From positions 1 to 64,000 of the forward strand of contig NZ_JACXYU010000008.1 of NCBI RefSeq assembly GCF_014779715.1: a stretch of DNA of 64,000 nucleotides. Reading direction: 5' to 3'. Shown here piece by piece: positions 42,184 to 50,565 of the stretch; the stretch's first letter is position 1; every line of letters starts with the position of its first letter. This DNA comes from Streptomyces chumphonensis (GTDB lineage Bacteria; Actinomycetota; Actinomycetes; Streptomycetales; Streptomycetaceae). A model generated the notes under the pieces. That model made no database searches and was not told the DNA's origin. It saw nothing but the letters and a program-made list of their open reading frames with translations. Both the position numbers and the translations under genes were made by a program.

Positions 42184-43710
42184 TCACTCCTCGCGAGTCC
42201 AGCCCCGGCCCTCCTCGTGGACGTACACCGGACGCCCCTCCGCGCCGCTCGTGCGGAACGGTCGCCCGGCCGAACCCGCGGCGGCCACGCGGAGGACGCC
42301 CTCCCGGCCCCCGGCCGACCACTCCAGCTCCAGGTACCAGTCGCAGTCGCAGCGCGACGCGCTCGCCTCCACCCGCAGGACCTGCGGGTCGGCGGCCGAG
42401 ACCGTCACCGGGAAGCGGGTGGCGGGCAGCGTGCGCCCCGGTCCTTCCGCGTCGTAGCCGTCGACGGGCTGCGCCAGCGGCCGGTCGGCGTCGAGATCGA
42501 CGGTGAACCGCGCGGGGGTGAGGGCGCCACCGCACCCGGGCGACATCGCGTACACCGACCACGGCGGCGGCGCCCGCCGGTCCACGACGCGCACGTGCAG
42601 GTCCCGGAGGACGACCGTCGCGTCTCCCACGCCCTGCACGGTGACCTCCACGTTCGTCCGGCCGCCGTGCACGGCGGCCACCCCGGTCGCCCAGTCGGCG
42701 GCGTCCTGCTCCACCGGCGGCGCCGGGACGTCCGTCGGCGACGCCGTCCCCGGGTCGATCAGGTACCGGTGATCGCAGTGGCCCGCCCAGACGTGGGAAC
42801 GCGTGGTGACCGTCAGCGGCGTGGGGCCGTCGCCCTCCCGGGGGCCGCCCCCGTCCGGTCGGGACGGCCCCGCCTCGCCGCCGGGCGGGTGCGGCGACGT
42901 GGTGCCGCCCGGTTCCGTCGCCCCCGGGCGGGTGGCGTCGGCTGCGGGCGTGCCGCTCTCCGGGGCCCCGCCGGGCGGCCGTTGGCCCGGGGCACCCGCG
43001 TCGTCGCCCGGCGCCCCCGCCGGTCCCGACGGGGCGCCGGGCGCCGCGGTGTCCGCCGCGCCGGAGTCCGCGGCCCGGACCAGGGCCACCAGCGCGGAGA
43101 CCACCACCAGGGCCAGCGCCACGGCGACGGCCAGCCAGACGGCACGTCGTCGGGGCGAGCGGGCGGGACGGGCCCCGGCACCGGGCGGCGTGGTGTCGGA
43201 CTGGGCGGTGTCGGACTGGGCGGTGTCGGACCGTGCGGTGTCGGACTGGGCGGTGTCGGCCTGGGCGGTGTCGGGCGGCGCGGTGTCGGACCGCGCGGTC
43301 TCGGCGTCCGGTGCGGAGTCCGGTGCGGCGCCGTCCGGCCGGGCGGTGTCCGAGGCCTCGGGGGCGTGCACCGGTACGGGGTCGGGGGCGTCGTCCGGAA
43401 CATCGGCGTCGGAATGGCGGCCCGGGGCGGGCGAGGCGGCGGTGGTCGCCGGGGCCGAGCGGGCGGCGTCGGCCGCCTGCCAGCGCCGAAACAGCCGCGC
43501 CGTCTCCTCCGGGGTCGCATCGCACAGCCGGGCCAGTCGCTCCACGGGCGCGTAGTCCGCCGGGACGGCGACGCCGTGGCAGTAGCGGTGCAGGGTCGAG
43601 GTGCTCATGTGGAGCCGCTTGGCCAGGAAGCCGTAGCTGTGCCCCGACCGCTCCTTCAGCTCGCGCAGCACCGACGCGAACTCAGCCGTCTCCCTCGGTT
43701 GCCCGGCCAC
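42184..43710 (-). CDS. Membrane-anchored XRE-type regulator with extracellular domain
   Basis: 508 residues, GTG 43710. An N-terminal XRE-like HTH (ELKERSGHSYGFLAKRLHMS, TLHRYCHG; residues 15-70), an Asp/Thr-rich linker with 5-residue repeats (SDTAQ type, about 135-175), a single transmembrane helix (about 190-212, AVWLAVAVALALVVVSALVAL), a long Pro/Gly-rich stretch, and a folded extracellular C-terminus with four to five cysteines (GHCDHRYLIDPG, SPGCGGALTPARF, SRCDCDWYLELEW). It would read an external signal and bind DNA from the membrane. Convergent with SSI. The HTH family is common in Streptomyces; the ligand is unknown. Confidence 0.8.
   Translation of the reverse strand: MAGQPRETAEFASVLRELKERSGHSYGFLAKRLHMSTSTLHRYCHGVAVPADYAPVERLARLCDATPEETARLFRRWQAADAARSAPATTAASPAPGRHSDADVPDDAPDPVPVHAPEASDTARPDGAAPDSAPDAETARSDTAPPDTAQADTAQSDTARSDTAQSDTAQSDTTPPGAGARPARSPRRRAVWLAVAVALALVVVSALVALVRAADSGAADTAAPGAPSGPAGAPGDDAGAPGQRPPGGAPESGTPAADATRPGATEPGGTTSPHPPGGEAGPSRPDGGGPREGDGPTPLTVTTRSHVWAGHCDHRYLIDPGTASPTDVPAPPVEQDAADWATGVAAVHGGRTNVEVTVQGVGDATVVLRDLHVRVVDRRAPPPWSVYAMSPGCGGALTPARFTVDLDADRPLAQPVDGYDAEGPGRTLPATRFPVTVSAADPQVLRVEASASRCDCDWYLELEWSAGGREGVLRVAAAGSAGRPFRTSGAEGRPVYVHEEGRGWTREE
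43186..43305. repeat. 15-bp tandem repeat inside the XRE-regulator gene
   Basis: About eight imperfect units of CTGGGCGGTGTCGGA; two adjacent units are identical (43201-43230). On the coding strand they give SDTAQ-type pentapeptides. Unit length is a multiple of three, so copy-number change keeps the frame. Confidence 0.85.
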
Positions 43711-43878
43711 TGAACACCCCCGCCGACCGTTCCGGAACCGTGCCGTTCCCGCAGCTCAGCGTACCTCTCGGCGTTCCGGCGTCCCGGATGTCCCCCGGCA
43801 CGCCCCGAACGGGGTCGAACGCCCCCAGACTCTTCGGCGGGGCCCCACCCGATGACCAGGCACGACCGAGGAGAGCCG

Positions 43879-44523
43879 ATGAGACTGACGACCCGTTCCC
43901 TGCGCGCCGCCGCCACCGCCGCCGTGGCGGGTGCCGCCGCCCTGACGATGACGGCGATCGGGGCGGCCCAGGCCGACGACGCCGGAGTCCGCGTGGCGCG
44001 GCAGGCCGGGGAGGCCCCGCCGGCCCAGCCGGACGCCGCACCGTACGCGCTGCTGGAGGCCGGGGACCTCCCGCCGGCACCGACGCCGTGGACGGCGGGC
44101 CCGGTCACCGACGGCAGCGGGGGCGAGCGCTTCTGCGTGGGGACCCGCGTCCCCGACACCGGCTCGGTGCACCGCGACTTCTTCACCGAGCTGGACACCT
44201 CCGCCGACCAGACGGTGCACGAGGCCGCGACCGTCCGGGACGCCAGGCGGCTGACGGCCGAGCTGCGCGACGCCGTGGAGCACTGCGCGGAGCGGCTGGC
44301 CGAGCAGTACCCCGGCGCCACGGTCCGCGAGCGCGACCACGGCCGGTTCCACGCCATCCAGACCGAGATGCCCGGGTCGAGCCGGGACGTGAACCTCGTC
44401 GGCGTCGCCCGCAGCGGGAGGTTCGTGACCGTCGTTCAGTGGGGCCAGATGGGCCCGATGGAGTCCGCGCCGGTGGGCGACTTCCGGGACACCCTGCGTA
44501 CGGCGGCGCACAAGCTGCGCTGA
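43879..44523 (+). CDS. Secreted protein of unknown function
   Basis: 214 residues, ATG 43879 after GAGGAGA. Signal peptide (RSLRAAATAAVAGAAALTMT to AQAD). The mature part has two cysteines (FCVGT, EHCAER) that could form a disulfide, and ends in a helix TAAHKLR. It resembles the small soluble sensor-like domains seen in actinobacterial exported proteins, but I do not recognise a family. Divergent from the XRE regulator, 168 bp apart, and thus a possible target. Confidence 0.68.
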   Translation: MRLTTRSLRAAATAAVAGAAALTMTAIGAAQADDAGVRVARQAGEAPPAQPDAAPYALLEAGDLPPAPTPWTAGPVTDGSGGERFCVGTRVPDTGSVHRDFFTELDTSADQTVHEAATVRDARRLTAELRDAVEHCAERLAEQYPGATVRERDHGRFHAIQTEMPGSSRDVNLVGVARSGRFVTVVQWGQMGPMESAPVGDFRDTLRTAAHKLR

Positions 44524-44541
44524 CGGGCGCCGGTGGTCGCG

Positions 44542-45330
44542 TCAGGCCCACCACTGGTCGTACGCGAGCTTCGCGACGAGGGTCACGACGACGACCAGCA
44601 GCACCACCCGGACGAAGCCGCTGCCGCGCCGGAGCGCCATGCGCGCCCCGAGCGCGGCACCGGCCAGGTTGAACACGGCCAGGAGCGGCGCGACCTGCCA
44701 CAGGACGGTGCCCTGGGCGGAGAACATGGCCAGGGCGCCCAGGTTCGTCCCCACGTTGACGACCTTGGCCGTGGCCGAGCTCGTCACCATGTCCATGTTG
44801 AGCAGCGCGACGAAGGCGATGACGAGGAACGTCCCGGTGCCCGGTCCGAGCAGCCCGTCGTAGAAGCCGATCCCCACGCCGGCGACGAGCAGCGTCAGCA
44901 GGACGCGTCGGCGCGTCACCGGGCCGCCCGAGGGCGCGCTGCCGAACTGCGGGCGCAGCACGACGAACGCGGCGACGGCCAACAACAGCACCATGATCAG
45001 CGGGCGCAGCACCGCGCTGTCGACGCCCGCCGCGAAGAACGCCCCGCCGACGGACGCCAGCGCCGCGACGCCACCGAGCTTCGCCGCCAGCCGGACGTCG
45101 ACCGGCGCCCGGCGCGCGTAGGTGACGGCCGCCGCCCCCGTACCGACGACCGCCACCGCCTTGTTGGTGCCGAGCGCGTACGCGGGCGGCAGGTGCGGGA
45201 AGCCGATCAGCAGGGCGGGGACCTGGAGCAGGCCCCCGCCGCCGACGACGGCGTCCACCCAGCCGGCCAGCGCGGCGGCGACGCAGAGCATCACCAGCGT
45301 GGCGACGGCTATGTCGCCGAGTTCAGTCAC
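44542..45330 (-). CDS. Sulfite exporter TauE/SafE family permease
   Basis: 262 residues, about eight hydrophobic segments. The family motif WVDAVVGGGGLLQVP, repeated in the second half as GFYDGLLGPGTGTFLVIAF, is present. Such proteins move small anions (sulfite, sulfoacetate and others). No sulfur genes are adjacent. Confidence 0.9.
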   Translation of the reverse strand: MTELGDIAVATLVMLCVAAALAGWVDAVVGGGGLLQVPALLIGFPHLPPAYALGTNKAVAVVGTGAAAVTYARRAPVDVRLAAKLGGVAALASVGGAFFAAGVDSAVLRPLIMVLLLAVAAFVVLRPQFGSAPSGGPVTRRRVLLTLLVAGVGIGFYDGLLGPGTGTFLVIAFVALLNMDMVTSSATAKVVNVGTNLGALAMFSAQGTVLWQVAPLLAVFNLAGAALGARMALRRGSGFVRVVLLVVVVTLVAKLAYDQWWA

Positions 45331-45418
45331 CGTTCGTCATGAGCGACACGGGCCCGACCCCCTTACGTCCGCTGGTGATCCTAGACGTGCGGGGGACGGG
45401 CTCCGTCGTCGGCCGCCC

Positions 45419-46057
45419 TCAGTCGCCGTCGGTGCCGAGCAGCTCGCGCATGGTCGCGATCTCCTCCGTCTGGACGTCGATGACGGCCTCGGCCAGCGTC
45501 CGCGTCGGCCCATGGGCACCGTCGGCCCTGACGTCCTCGGCCATCTCGACGGCACCCTCGTGGTGCTCGATCATCATGCGCAGGAACAGGGTGTCGAAGG
45601 CGGCGCCCTCGGCCTCCGCCAGCTCCTCCATCTGCTCCCCGGTCATCATGCCGGGCATGTCGTGGCCGTCGTGCGGGCCGTGGTCCCTCCCCGCGGACGC
45701 CTCGGGGACGGGCTCGCCCCAGCCGCGCAGCCAGGCGGACATCGTCTCGATCTCCGGGGCCTGGGCCTGCTCGATGTCGACGGCGAGGGCGCGGACGTCC
45801 GCGGAACCGGCCCGCTCCGGGGCGAGTTCGGTCATCTCGACGGCCTGCCGGTGGTGCTGGATCATCTCCTGCGCGAAGGCGACGTCCGCCGCGTTGTGCT
45901 GCTGCGCCTTCTGCTCGGTGCCCGGCGCGCGGTCGTTCGCGGTGGTGCCGTCGCCGTCGGAGCCGCAGGCGGTGAGGGCCAGGGTGGCGACGAGGGCGGC
46001 CAGACCGCCCGCCGTGCGGCGGGCGGCTGCGCGGCGGGCCGAGGTACGTGCGGTCAT
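45419..46057 (-). CDS. DUF305 lipoprotein
   Basis: 212 residues, ATG 46057. Lipobox LTAC near residue 30. Two DUF305 halves, each with a His-rich helix: FAQEMIQHHRQAVEMTELAP and FLRMMIEHHEGAVEMAEDV, separated by a His/Met-rich segment (DHGPHDGHDMPGMM). DUF305 proteins have a ferritin-like fold and often accompany copper-handling genes; the His/Met content suits metal binding. Follows the DUF6153 gene by 87 bp on the same strand. Confidence 0.87.
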   Translation of the reverse strand: MTARTSARRAAARRTAGGLAALVATLALTACGSDGDGTTANDRAPGTEQKAQQHNAADVAFAQEMIQHHRQAVEMTELAPERAGSADVRALAVDIEQAQAPEIETMSAWLRGWGEPVPEASAGRDHGPHDGHDMPGMMTGEQMEELAEAEGAAFDTLFLRMMIEHHEGAVEMAEDVRADGAHGPTRTLAEAVIDVQTEEIATMRELLGTDGD

Positions 46058-46144
46058 GGGGAACTCCTGCGATGCGAGAAGGGTTTCGAGACGTGCCGGA
46101 GCACGGCGCCGACCGCTGACGCGGACCGGTCCGTGCGGGGTCGC

Positions 46145-46537
46145 CTATATGCGCAGGAGTTGCAGCGCGCTGAGGGACGGCGGCGCGCGTGCCGTGACGG
46201 CGCCGCCGGGCGGGGACGGGGCGGGCCCGTGGGTCGCGGCGGTGTCGGCCCGGCCGGACGCGGGCGGCGGGAGCGGGGGCGCCGACGCGGTGCCGGCCGC
46301 CGCGCAGGTGCCGTCGGCGTGCCGGGCGTGCCGGGCGGGTCCGTCGGCCGACGGGCAGGTCTCCATCGGGGCGGCGTGTGCGGCGCCCTCGGCGTGCGCC
46401 GAGTGCGCCACCGGGGCGGGGGCGGGCGGCGCCGTGTTCAGTCCGTGCATCCCCAGCACCCCCGCGAGGAGGGCGAGCACCAGCAGCGCCCGCACCCGCG
46501 AGGGGGAGGGCGTCGCCGAGGGTCCGCTGCCGTGCAC
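46145..46537 (-). CDS. DUF6153-type small membrane protein
   Basis: 130 residues, start 46537. One N-terminal hydrophobic segment (ALLVLALLAGVLGMHGL), then a His/Ala/Pro-rich tail with two cysteines (METCPSADG, GTCAAAG). The LGMHGL motif fits the DUF6153 family as I recall it. It is the upstream partner of the DUF305 gene, probably in one transcript, and is divergent from the PucR regulator. A metal-related role is inferred from context only. Confidence 0.65.
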   Translation of the reverse strand: MHGSGPSATPSPSRVRALLVLALLAGVLGMHGLNTAPPAPAPVAHSAHAEGAAHAAPMETCPSADGPARHARHADGTCAAAGTASAPPLPPPASGRADTAATHGPAPSPPGGAVTARAPPSLSALQLLRI

Positions 46538-46674
46538 CCGACCATCGTAGGAGCCGGTTCGGCCGGGCTCCGCGGGGCCCTCCGGAGCGCGGCGCCGTGT
46601 CGGCGGAGCGGGCCCGCGCCGTGTGACCGTGCCCTCATCTCCGCCACGGCACGGTCACTCCGTGCCACAGTGCC

Positions 46675-47952
46675 GTGGTGACTGATCCCAAACCGGCGGA
46701 GATCGCCCTCGGCGGCGTGCCCGTGCACCGGTACCTCGCCGCGCGGGCCCAGGACCTCGCCGCACAGGTCGTGGACGAACTCGCCGCGCAGTTGCCGGCC
46801 TACGCGTCGCTGCCCCCGGAGGAGCTGCGCAGCGAGATCCTGCACGTGACGCACCAGTGCGTCCAGGGCTTCGTGGACGTCCTGCGCAGCGGGCGGCTGC
46901 CGGACCCCGAGCAGCTCGACCGGATCCGCGAGTCGGCGGTGCGCCGCGCCGAGGAGGGGCTGCACATGGACTCCGTGATCAGCGCCTACCACCTCGGCGC
47001 GCAGGTCTGCCTGGACGCGGTGGCGCCGAGCGCGGGGCCGAAGGACGTCCAGGCGGTCCTCGCGCTCAACCGGTTGCTCATGCAGTACCTCCAGCGGGTG
47101 ACGGCGGCCGGGGTCGGCGGATACGTGCAGGAGCGGCAGGCGGCCTCCGGCGTGGAGCACTCGGCGCGGCAGGCGCTGCTGGACGCCCTGCTCGGCGGCG
47201 ACTCCGCGCAGGCCGCCGCCGACCGGGCCGGCGTCCGGCTGCCCGCCCGCTACCTCGTCCTGAGCCTGGCGGTGGGCGGCCACCGGGACGAGCGGGCCCC
47301 CGGCGTGGACCCGGTCGTCGCGGGCCGCCGCAAGGTGCGTCGGCTGCGGGTGGAGCTGGAGCGGCACGTGCGCGGGGTGGTGCTGTCGGCCCTGTCGGCG
47401 GACGGCGGCCTGGCACTGCTGCCGTGGGAGCACGAACCGGCCGGTGAGGCGGGCGATACGGCTCCCGGCGACGTCCCGGAGGCAGCCGGCGCCTGGGCGG
47501 CCGGGGTGCTCGGCCACATGACGCGGGTCTCGGGCGCGACGATCACGGCGGGTGCCGTGGTGGCGGCCCCGGACGACGTCCGGGAGGGGGCGCGGCTGGC
47601 CGGGGACGTCCGGAAGGTCGCACAGTCCTCGGGACGTCCACCGGGGCTGTACCGGTTGGCCGACGTGCTGCTGGAGTACCAGCTCACACGGCCGGGGCCG
47701 GCGCGGGCGCAGCTGTCCGCCCTGCTGGCCCCCCTCGTCGGCAGGCCGGAGCTGCTGGAGACGCTGCGGACGTACCTGGCGGGCGGCATGGACCGGCGCG
47801 GCACGGCCGAGCGGCTGAGCATCCACCCGAACACGCTCGACTACCGGCTGCGGCGGGTGACGGCCCTGACAGGGCTGGACGCCACCCGCCCCGGTGACCT
47901 GGCCCGGATGCAGGCGGCGCTGGCGGCCTACGACGCCGACCGGTACCGGTGA
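46675..47952 (+). CDS. PucR-family transcriptional regulator
   Basis: 425 residues, GTG 46675 (or 46678). An N-terminal RsbR/GGDEF-like helical domain (LRSEILHVTHQCVQGFVDVL), a middle CdaR-type domain and the C-terminal HTH_30 (about 365-405: TLRTYLAGGMDRRGTAERLS and HPNTLDYRLRRV). No ribosome site precedes it, so it may be leaderless. It is divergent from the DUF6153/DUF305 pair. PucR/CdaR proteins are usually activators of catabolic or developmental genes. Confidence 0.87.
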   Translation: MVTDPKPAEIALGGVPVHRYLAARAQDLAAQVVDELAAQLPAYASLPPEELRSEILHVTHQCVQGFVDVLRSGRLPDPEQLDRIRESAVRRAEEGLHMDSVISAYHLGAQVCLDAVAPSAGPKDVQAVLALNRLLMQYLQRVTAAGVGGYVQERQAASGVEHSARQALLDALLGGDSAQAAADRAGVRLPARYLVLSLAVGGHRDERAPGVDPVVAGRRKVRRLRVELERHVRGVVLSALSADGGLALLPWEHEPAGEAGDTAPGDVPEAAGAWAAGVLGHMTRVSGATITAGAVVAAPDDVREGARLAGDVRKVAQSSGRPPGLYRLADVLLEYQLTRPGPARAQLSALLAPLVGRPELLETLRTYLAGGMDRRGTAERLSIHPNTLDYRLRRVTALTGLDATRPGDLARMQAALAAYDADRYR

Positions 47953-48045
47953 CCGGTCGGACCGCCACGTCTCCCGCACCCGGTTGTGACACGTCATGAA
48001 CCCGGGTGGAAAGTCCTGACGGGCCGGCCGGGCGCGTCGGCAGCG

Positions 48046-48567
48046 TCAGCCGGGCGTCTCGTCCAGCGACTCGGCCAGCACCCGCAGGGTCTCGGCCAGG
48101 GCCTCCCGCTGGTCGGGGCCGAGCGCCGAGAGCAGCCGCCGCTGGGTGGCGACGTGGTCCGGCAGGACCCGGTCGATGAGTTCCCGCCCCGCGTCGGTGA
48201 GGGCCACGACGACGCTGCGGCCGTCCGACGCGCTGCGGGTGCGGGCCACCAGGCCCCGCCCCTCCAGCCGGTCGAGCCGCTGGGTGATGGCGCCGGACGT
48301 CACCATGCCGGACCGCATCAGCTCGGCCGGTGTCAGCCGGTGCGGCGGATCGCTGCGCCGCAGGGTGGCGAGGACGTCGAAGGACGCGCTGTCCAGGCCG
48401 TGTTCGGCGAACGTCCGGCGCATCTCGGCGCCGAACAGCTGCGCCAGCCGCGACAGCCGTCCGACGACGGCCATCGACGAGACGTCCAGGTCCGGCCGCT
48501 GGGCCCGCCACTGCGCGAGCACCCGGTCCACGTGATCGGTCACCACGTCAGCGTATGCCCCGGTCAT
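48046..48567 (-). CDS. MarR-family regulator of adjacent EamA exporter
   Basis: 173 residues, ATG 48567 after GGAGGG. Winged-helix core: FDVLATLRRSDPPHRLTPAE, SGMVTSGAITQRLDRLEGRG and the wing SASDGRSVVVALTDAGREL. Divergent from the EamA gene at 48681 with two palindromic TTAGC/GCTAA sites in between. A repressor of the exporter and of itself is the simplest reading. Confidence 0.92.
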   Translation of the reverse strand: MTGAYADVVTDHVDRVLAQWRAQRPDLDVSSMAVVGRLSRLAQLFGAEMRRTFAEHGLDSASFDVLATLRRSDPPHRLTPAELMRSGMVTSGAITQRLDRLEGRGLVARTRSASDGRSVVVALTDAGRELIDRVLPDHVATQRRLLSALGPDQREALAETLRVLAESLDETPG

Positions 48568-48644
48568 CGGCCCTCCGCTTCCCCATGGACGTGTCCATGG
48601 ACTCGTGTCTGCGCCCGTCCGGCGAGGCGTTCCGGGCCTCCCCG

Positions 48645-48674
48645 TGGACATTTATCTTAGCGCTAAGTTATATT
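48645..48674 (+). promoter_or_regulatory. Promoter of EamA gene, leaderless
   Basis: TGGACA (48645-48650), an 18-base spacer and TATATT (48669-48674). Transcription would start seven bases later, at or near the A of ATG 48681, and no Shine-Dalgarno sequence exists, so the message is probably leaderless. Confidence 0.6.
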
Positions 48675-48687
48675 AGCTCAATGCTAA
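48656..48687. promoter_or_regulatory. Twin MarR operators
   Basis: CTTAGCGCTAAG (48656-48667) is a perfect 12-bp palindrome in the promoter spacer. TTAGC-TCAAT-GCTAA (48673-48687) is a second inverted repeat covering the -10 box and start codon. Binding to either would block transcription. Confidence 0.7.
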
Positions 48688-49649
48688 GCAATCGACTGGC
48701 GCTCGTGCTCGTGACGGCCCTCGCACCCGCCCTGTGGGGCAGCACCTACCTCGTGACCACCGAGCTGCTGCCCCCGGACCGCCCCCTCCTCGCCGCCGTC
48801 CTGCGCGCGCTGCCCGCCGGCCTGCTGCTGGTCGCCCTCACCCGACGCCTCCCGCAGGGCTCCTGGTGGTGGCGGTCCCTCGTCCTGGGCTCGCTCAACA
48901 TCGGCGTCTTCTTCGCCCTGCTGTTCATCGCCGCCTACCGGCTGCCCGGCGGCGTCGCGGCCACGGTGGGCGCCGTACAGCCCCTCATCGCCGCCGGGCT
49001 CGCGGCCGGACTGCTCGGCGAACGGCTCTCCCCGCGCGTCCTCCTCGCGGGCCTGGCCGGGGTCGCGGGCGTGAGCCTGCTCGTCCTGCGCGCCGACGCC
49101 CGGCTCGACCCGCTCGGCGTCGCGGCCGCCCTCGGGGGCGCGGCGGTCATGGCCCTCGGCGTCGCCCTCAGCAAGAAGTGGACGTCCCCCGCACCCCTGC
49201 TGGCCGTCACCGGCTGGCAGCTCGTCGCGGGCGGCGTCGTCCTGCTGCCGCTCGCCCTCCTCGTCGAGGGCCCGCCCCCGGCCACCCTGACCGGGGAGAA
49301 CCTGGCCGGATACGCCTACCTCGCGCTCATCGGCTCCGCACTGGCCTACGCGCTGTGGTTCCGGGGTATTCGTGCCCTGTCGACCACCAACGTCACCTTC
49401 CTCGGACTGCTCAGCCCGCTCGTCGCGACGGCGCTCGGCTGGGCCGTCCTCGACCAGCGGCTCACCGCGCCGCAGGTGCTCGGCGGGCTGGTCGTCCTCG
49501 CGGCGCTCGTCGCCGCCCAGGCCCGGCCCCGGCGCCGGGACGCGGAGCGTGTCGTCGCGGCGTCGGCGCGGCAGCCCGCGCCCCGGGCCGAGCGAGCCGA
49601 GCCGGCCGGGTCGGCCGGGTCGGCCGGGTCGGCCGCGGCGGCCCGCTGA
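48681..49649 (+). CDS. EamA (DMT) family exporter
   Basis: 322 residues, ATG 48681. Ten hydrophobic segments in two EamA repeats: ALAPALWGSTYLVTTELLP and GVALSKKWTSPAPLLAVTGW. The tail is disordered with a small repeat (AGSAGSAGSA). Probably exports a small metabolite or drug, controlled by the divergent MarR protein. A NAD(P)-binding protein gene follows 91 bp downstream on the same strand. Confidence 0.9.
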   Translation: MLSNRLALVLVTALAPALWGSTYLVTTELLPPDRPLLAAVLRALPAGLLLVALTRRLPQGSWWWRSLVLGSLNIGVFFALLFIAAYRLPGGVAATVGAVQPLIAAGLAAGLLGERLSPRVLLAGLAGVAGVSLLVLRADARLDPLGVAAALGGAAVMALGVALSKKWTSPAPLLAVTGWQLVAGGVVLLPLALLVEGPPPATLTGENLAGYAYLALIGSALAYALWFRGIRALSTTNVTFLGLLSPLVATALGWAVLDQRLTAPQVLGGLVVLAALVAAQARPRRRDAERVVAASARQPAPRAERAEPAGSAGSAGSAAAAR

Positions 49650-49740
49650 CGGCCGCAGCACCGCACCACCGCACCGCTTGTGCCACCCGCACCACCGAAC
49701 CACCCGAGACGTCCGTCATCGACAGAAAGAGCTGACCACC

Positions 49741-50394
49741 ATGCGCATCACCGTGTTCGGAGCCGCCGGAGGCGTGGGAAGCCGGGTCGTCGCCGAGGCC
49801 GTGTCCCGGGGCCACGACGTCACCGCCGTCGTCCGCGACACCACCCGCTTCCCCTCCCTGCACCCGGGCGCCGTCCACCGCACGGGCGACGCCGCCCGGC
49901 CCGAGGACGTCGCGGCGCTCGCGGCCGACCAGGATGTCGTCATCACCGCGACGCGTCCCGCCCCCGGGCAGGAGCACGAACTCCCCCGCACCACGGCCGC
50001 GCTGATGTCCGCCCTCGCGGAGGTGCCCGGCCCGTCGGGGACGGGCGTGCGGCTCCTCGTGGTCGGCGGCGCGGGCGGCCTGACCGTGCCCGGGACGGGC
50101 GGCACCGTCCTCGACCAGCCCGACTTCCCGCCGTTCCTCGTGCCCATCGCACGGGCCTGCAACGAGCAGCTCGCGATCTGCCGCGCCGAGACCCGCGTCG
50201 ACTGGACCTACCTGAGCCCGGCCTCCCTGCTGGAGCCCGGCGAGCGGACGGGCCGGTACCGGCTGGGCGCCGACGAACTCCTCATCGACGCCGACGGCCA
50301 CTCCCGGATCTCCATGGAGGACCTGGCCGTGGCGCTGCTGGACGAGGCCGAGAACCCCCGGCACCGGCGGGTCCGGTTCACCGCCGCCTACTGA
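49741..50394 (+). CDS. NAD(P)H-binding Rossmann-fold protein (NmrA/atypical SDR)
   Basis: 217 residues, ATG 49741. N-terminal ITVFGAAGGVGSRVVAEAV is the dinucleotide-binding motif; RLLVVGGAGGL and WTYLSPASLLEPGERTG match NmrA-like/NAD(P)H-binding proteins. The usual Tyr-Lys pair of classical SDRs is absent. Following the EamA exporter in the same direction, it may alter or sense the exported compound. Confidence 0.85.
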   Translation: MRITVFGAAGGVGSRVVAEAVSRGHDVTAVVRDTTRFPSLHPGAVHRTGDAARPEDVAALAADQDVVITATRPAPGQEHELPRTTAALMSALAEVPGPSGTGVRLLVVGGAGGLTVPGTGGTVLDQPDFPPFLVPIARACNEQLAICRAETRVDWTYLSPASLLEPGERTGRYRLGADELLIDADGHSRISMEDLAVALLDEAENPRHRRVRFTAAY

Positions 50395-50451
50395 GTCCGC
50401 CGCGGACGCGCCGCCTCGGCTGAGCCCGCCGCAGGGGCCGGACGTCCGCCC

Positions 50452-50512
50452 TTGCCCTCCCCGGCACCGGACGCCTATGGTTTGGGCAGTCGCCCAATGC
50501 GATCGCCCAAAC
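50452..50512. promoter_or_regulatory. Promoter and TetR operator of the TetR-monooxygenase unit
   Basis: TTGCCC (50452-50457), an 18-base spacer and TATGGT (50476-50481) form the promoter. TTGGGC-AGTC-GCCCAA (50482-50497) is a perfect inverted repeat right after the -10 box, and a third half-site GCCCAAAC lies at 50505-50512. Autoregulation by the downstream TetR is likely. Confidence 0.6.
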
Positions 50513-50565
50513 GGCTGCTCCCAGCGGCCGTTTCGGGCGTCCGGAACCGGGAGTCGGGAGCGGGA

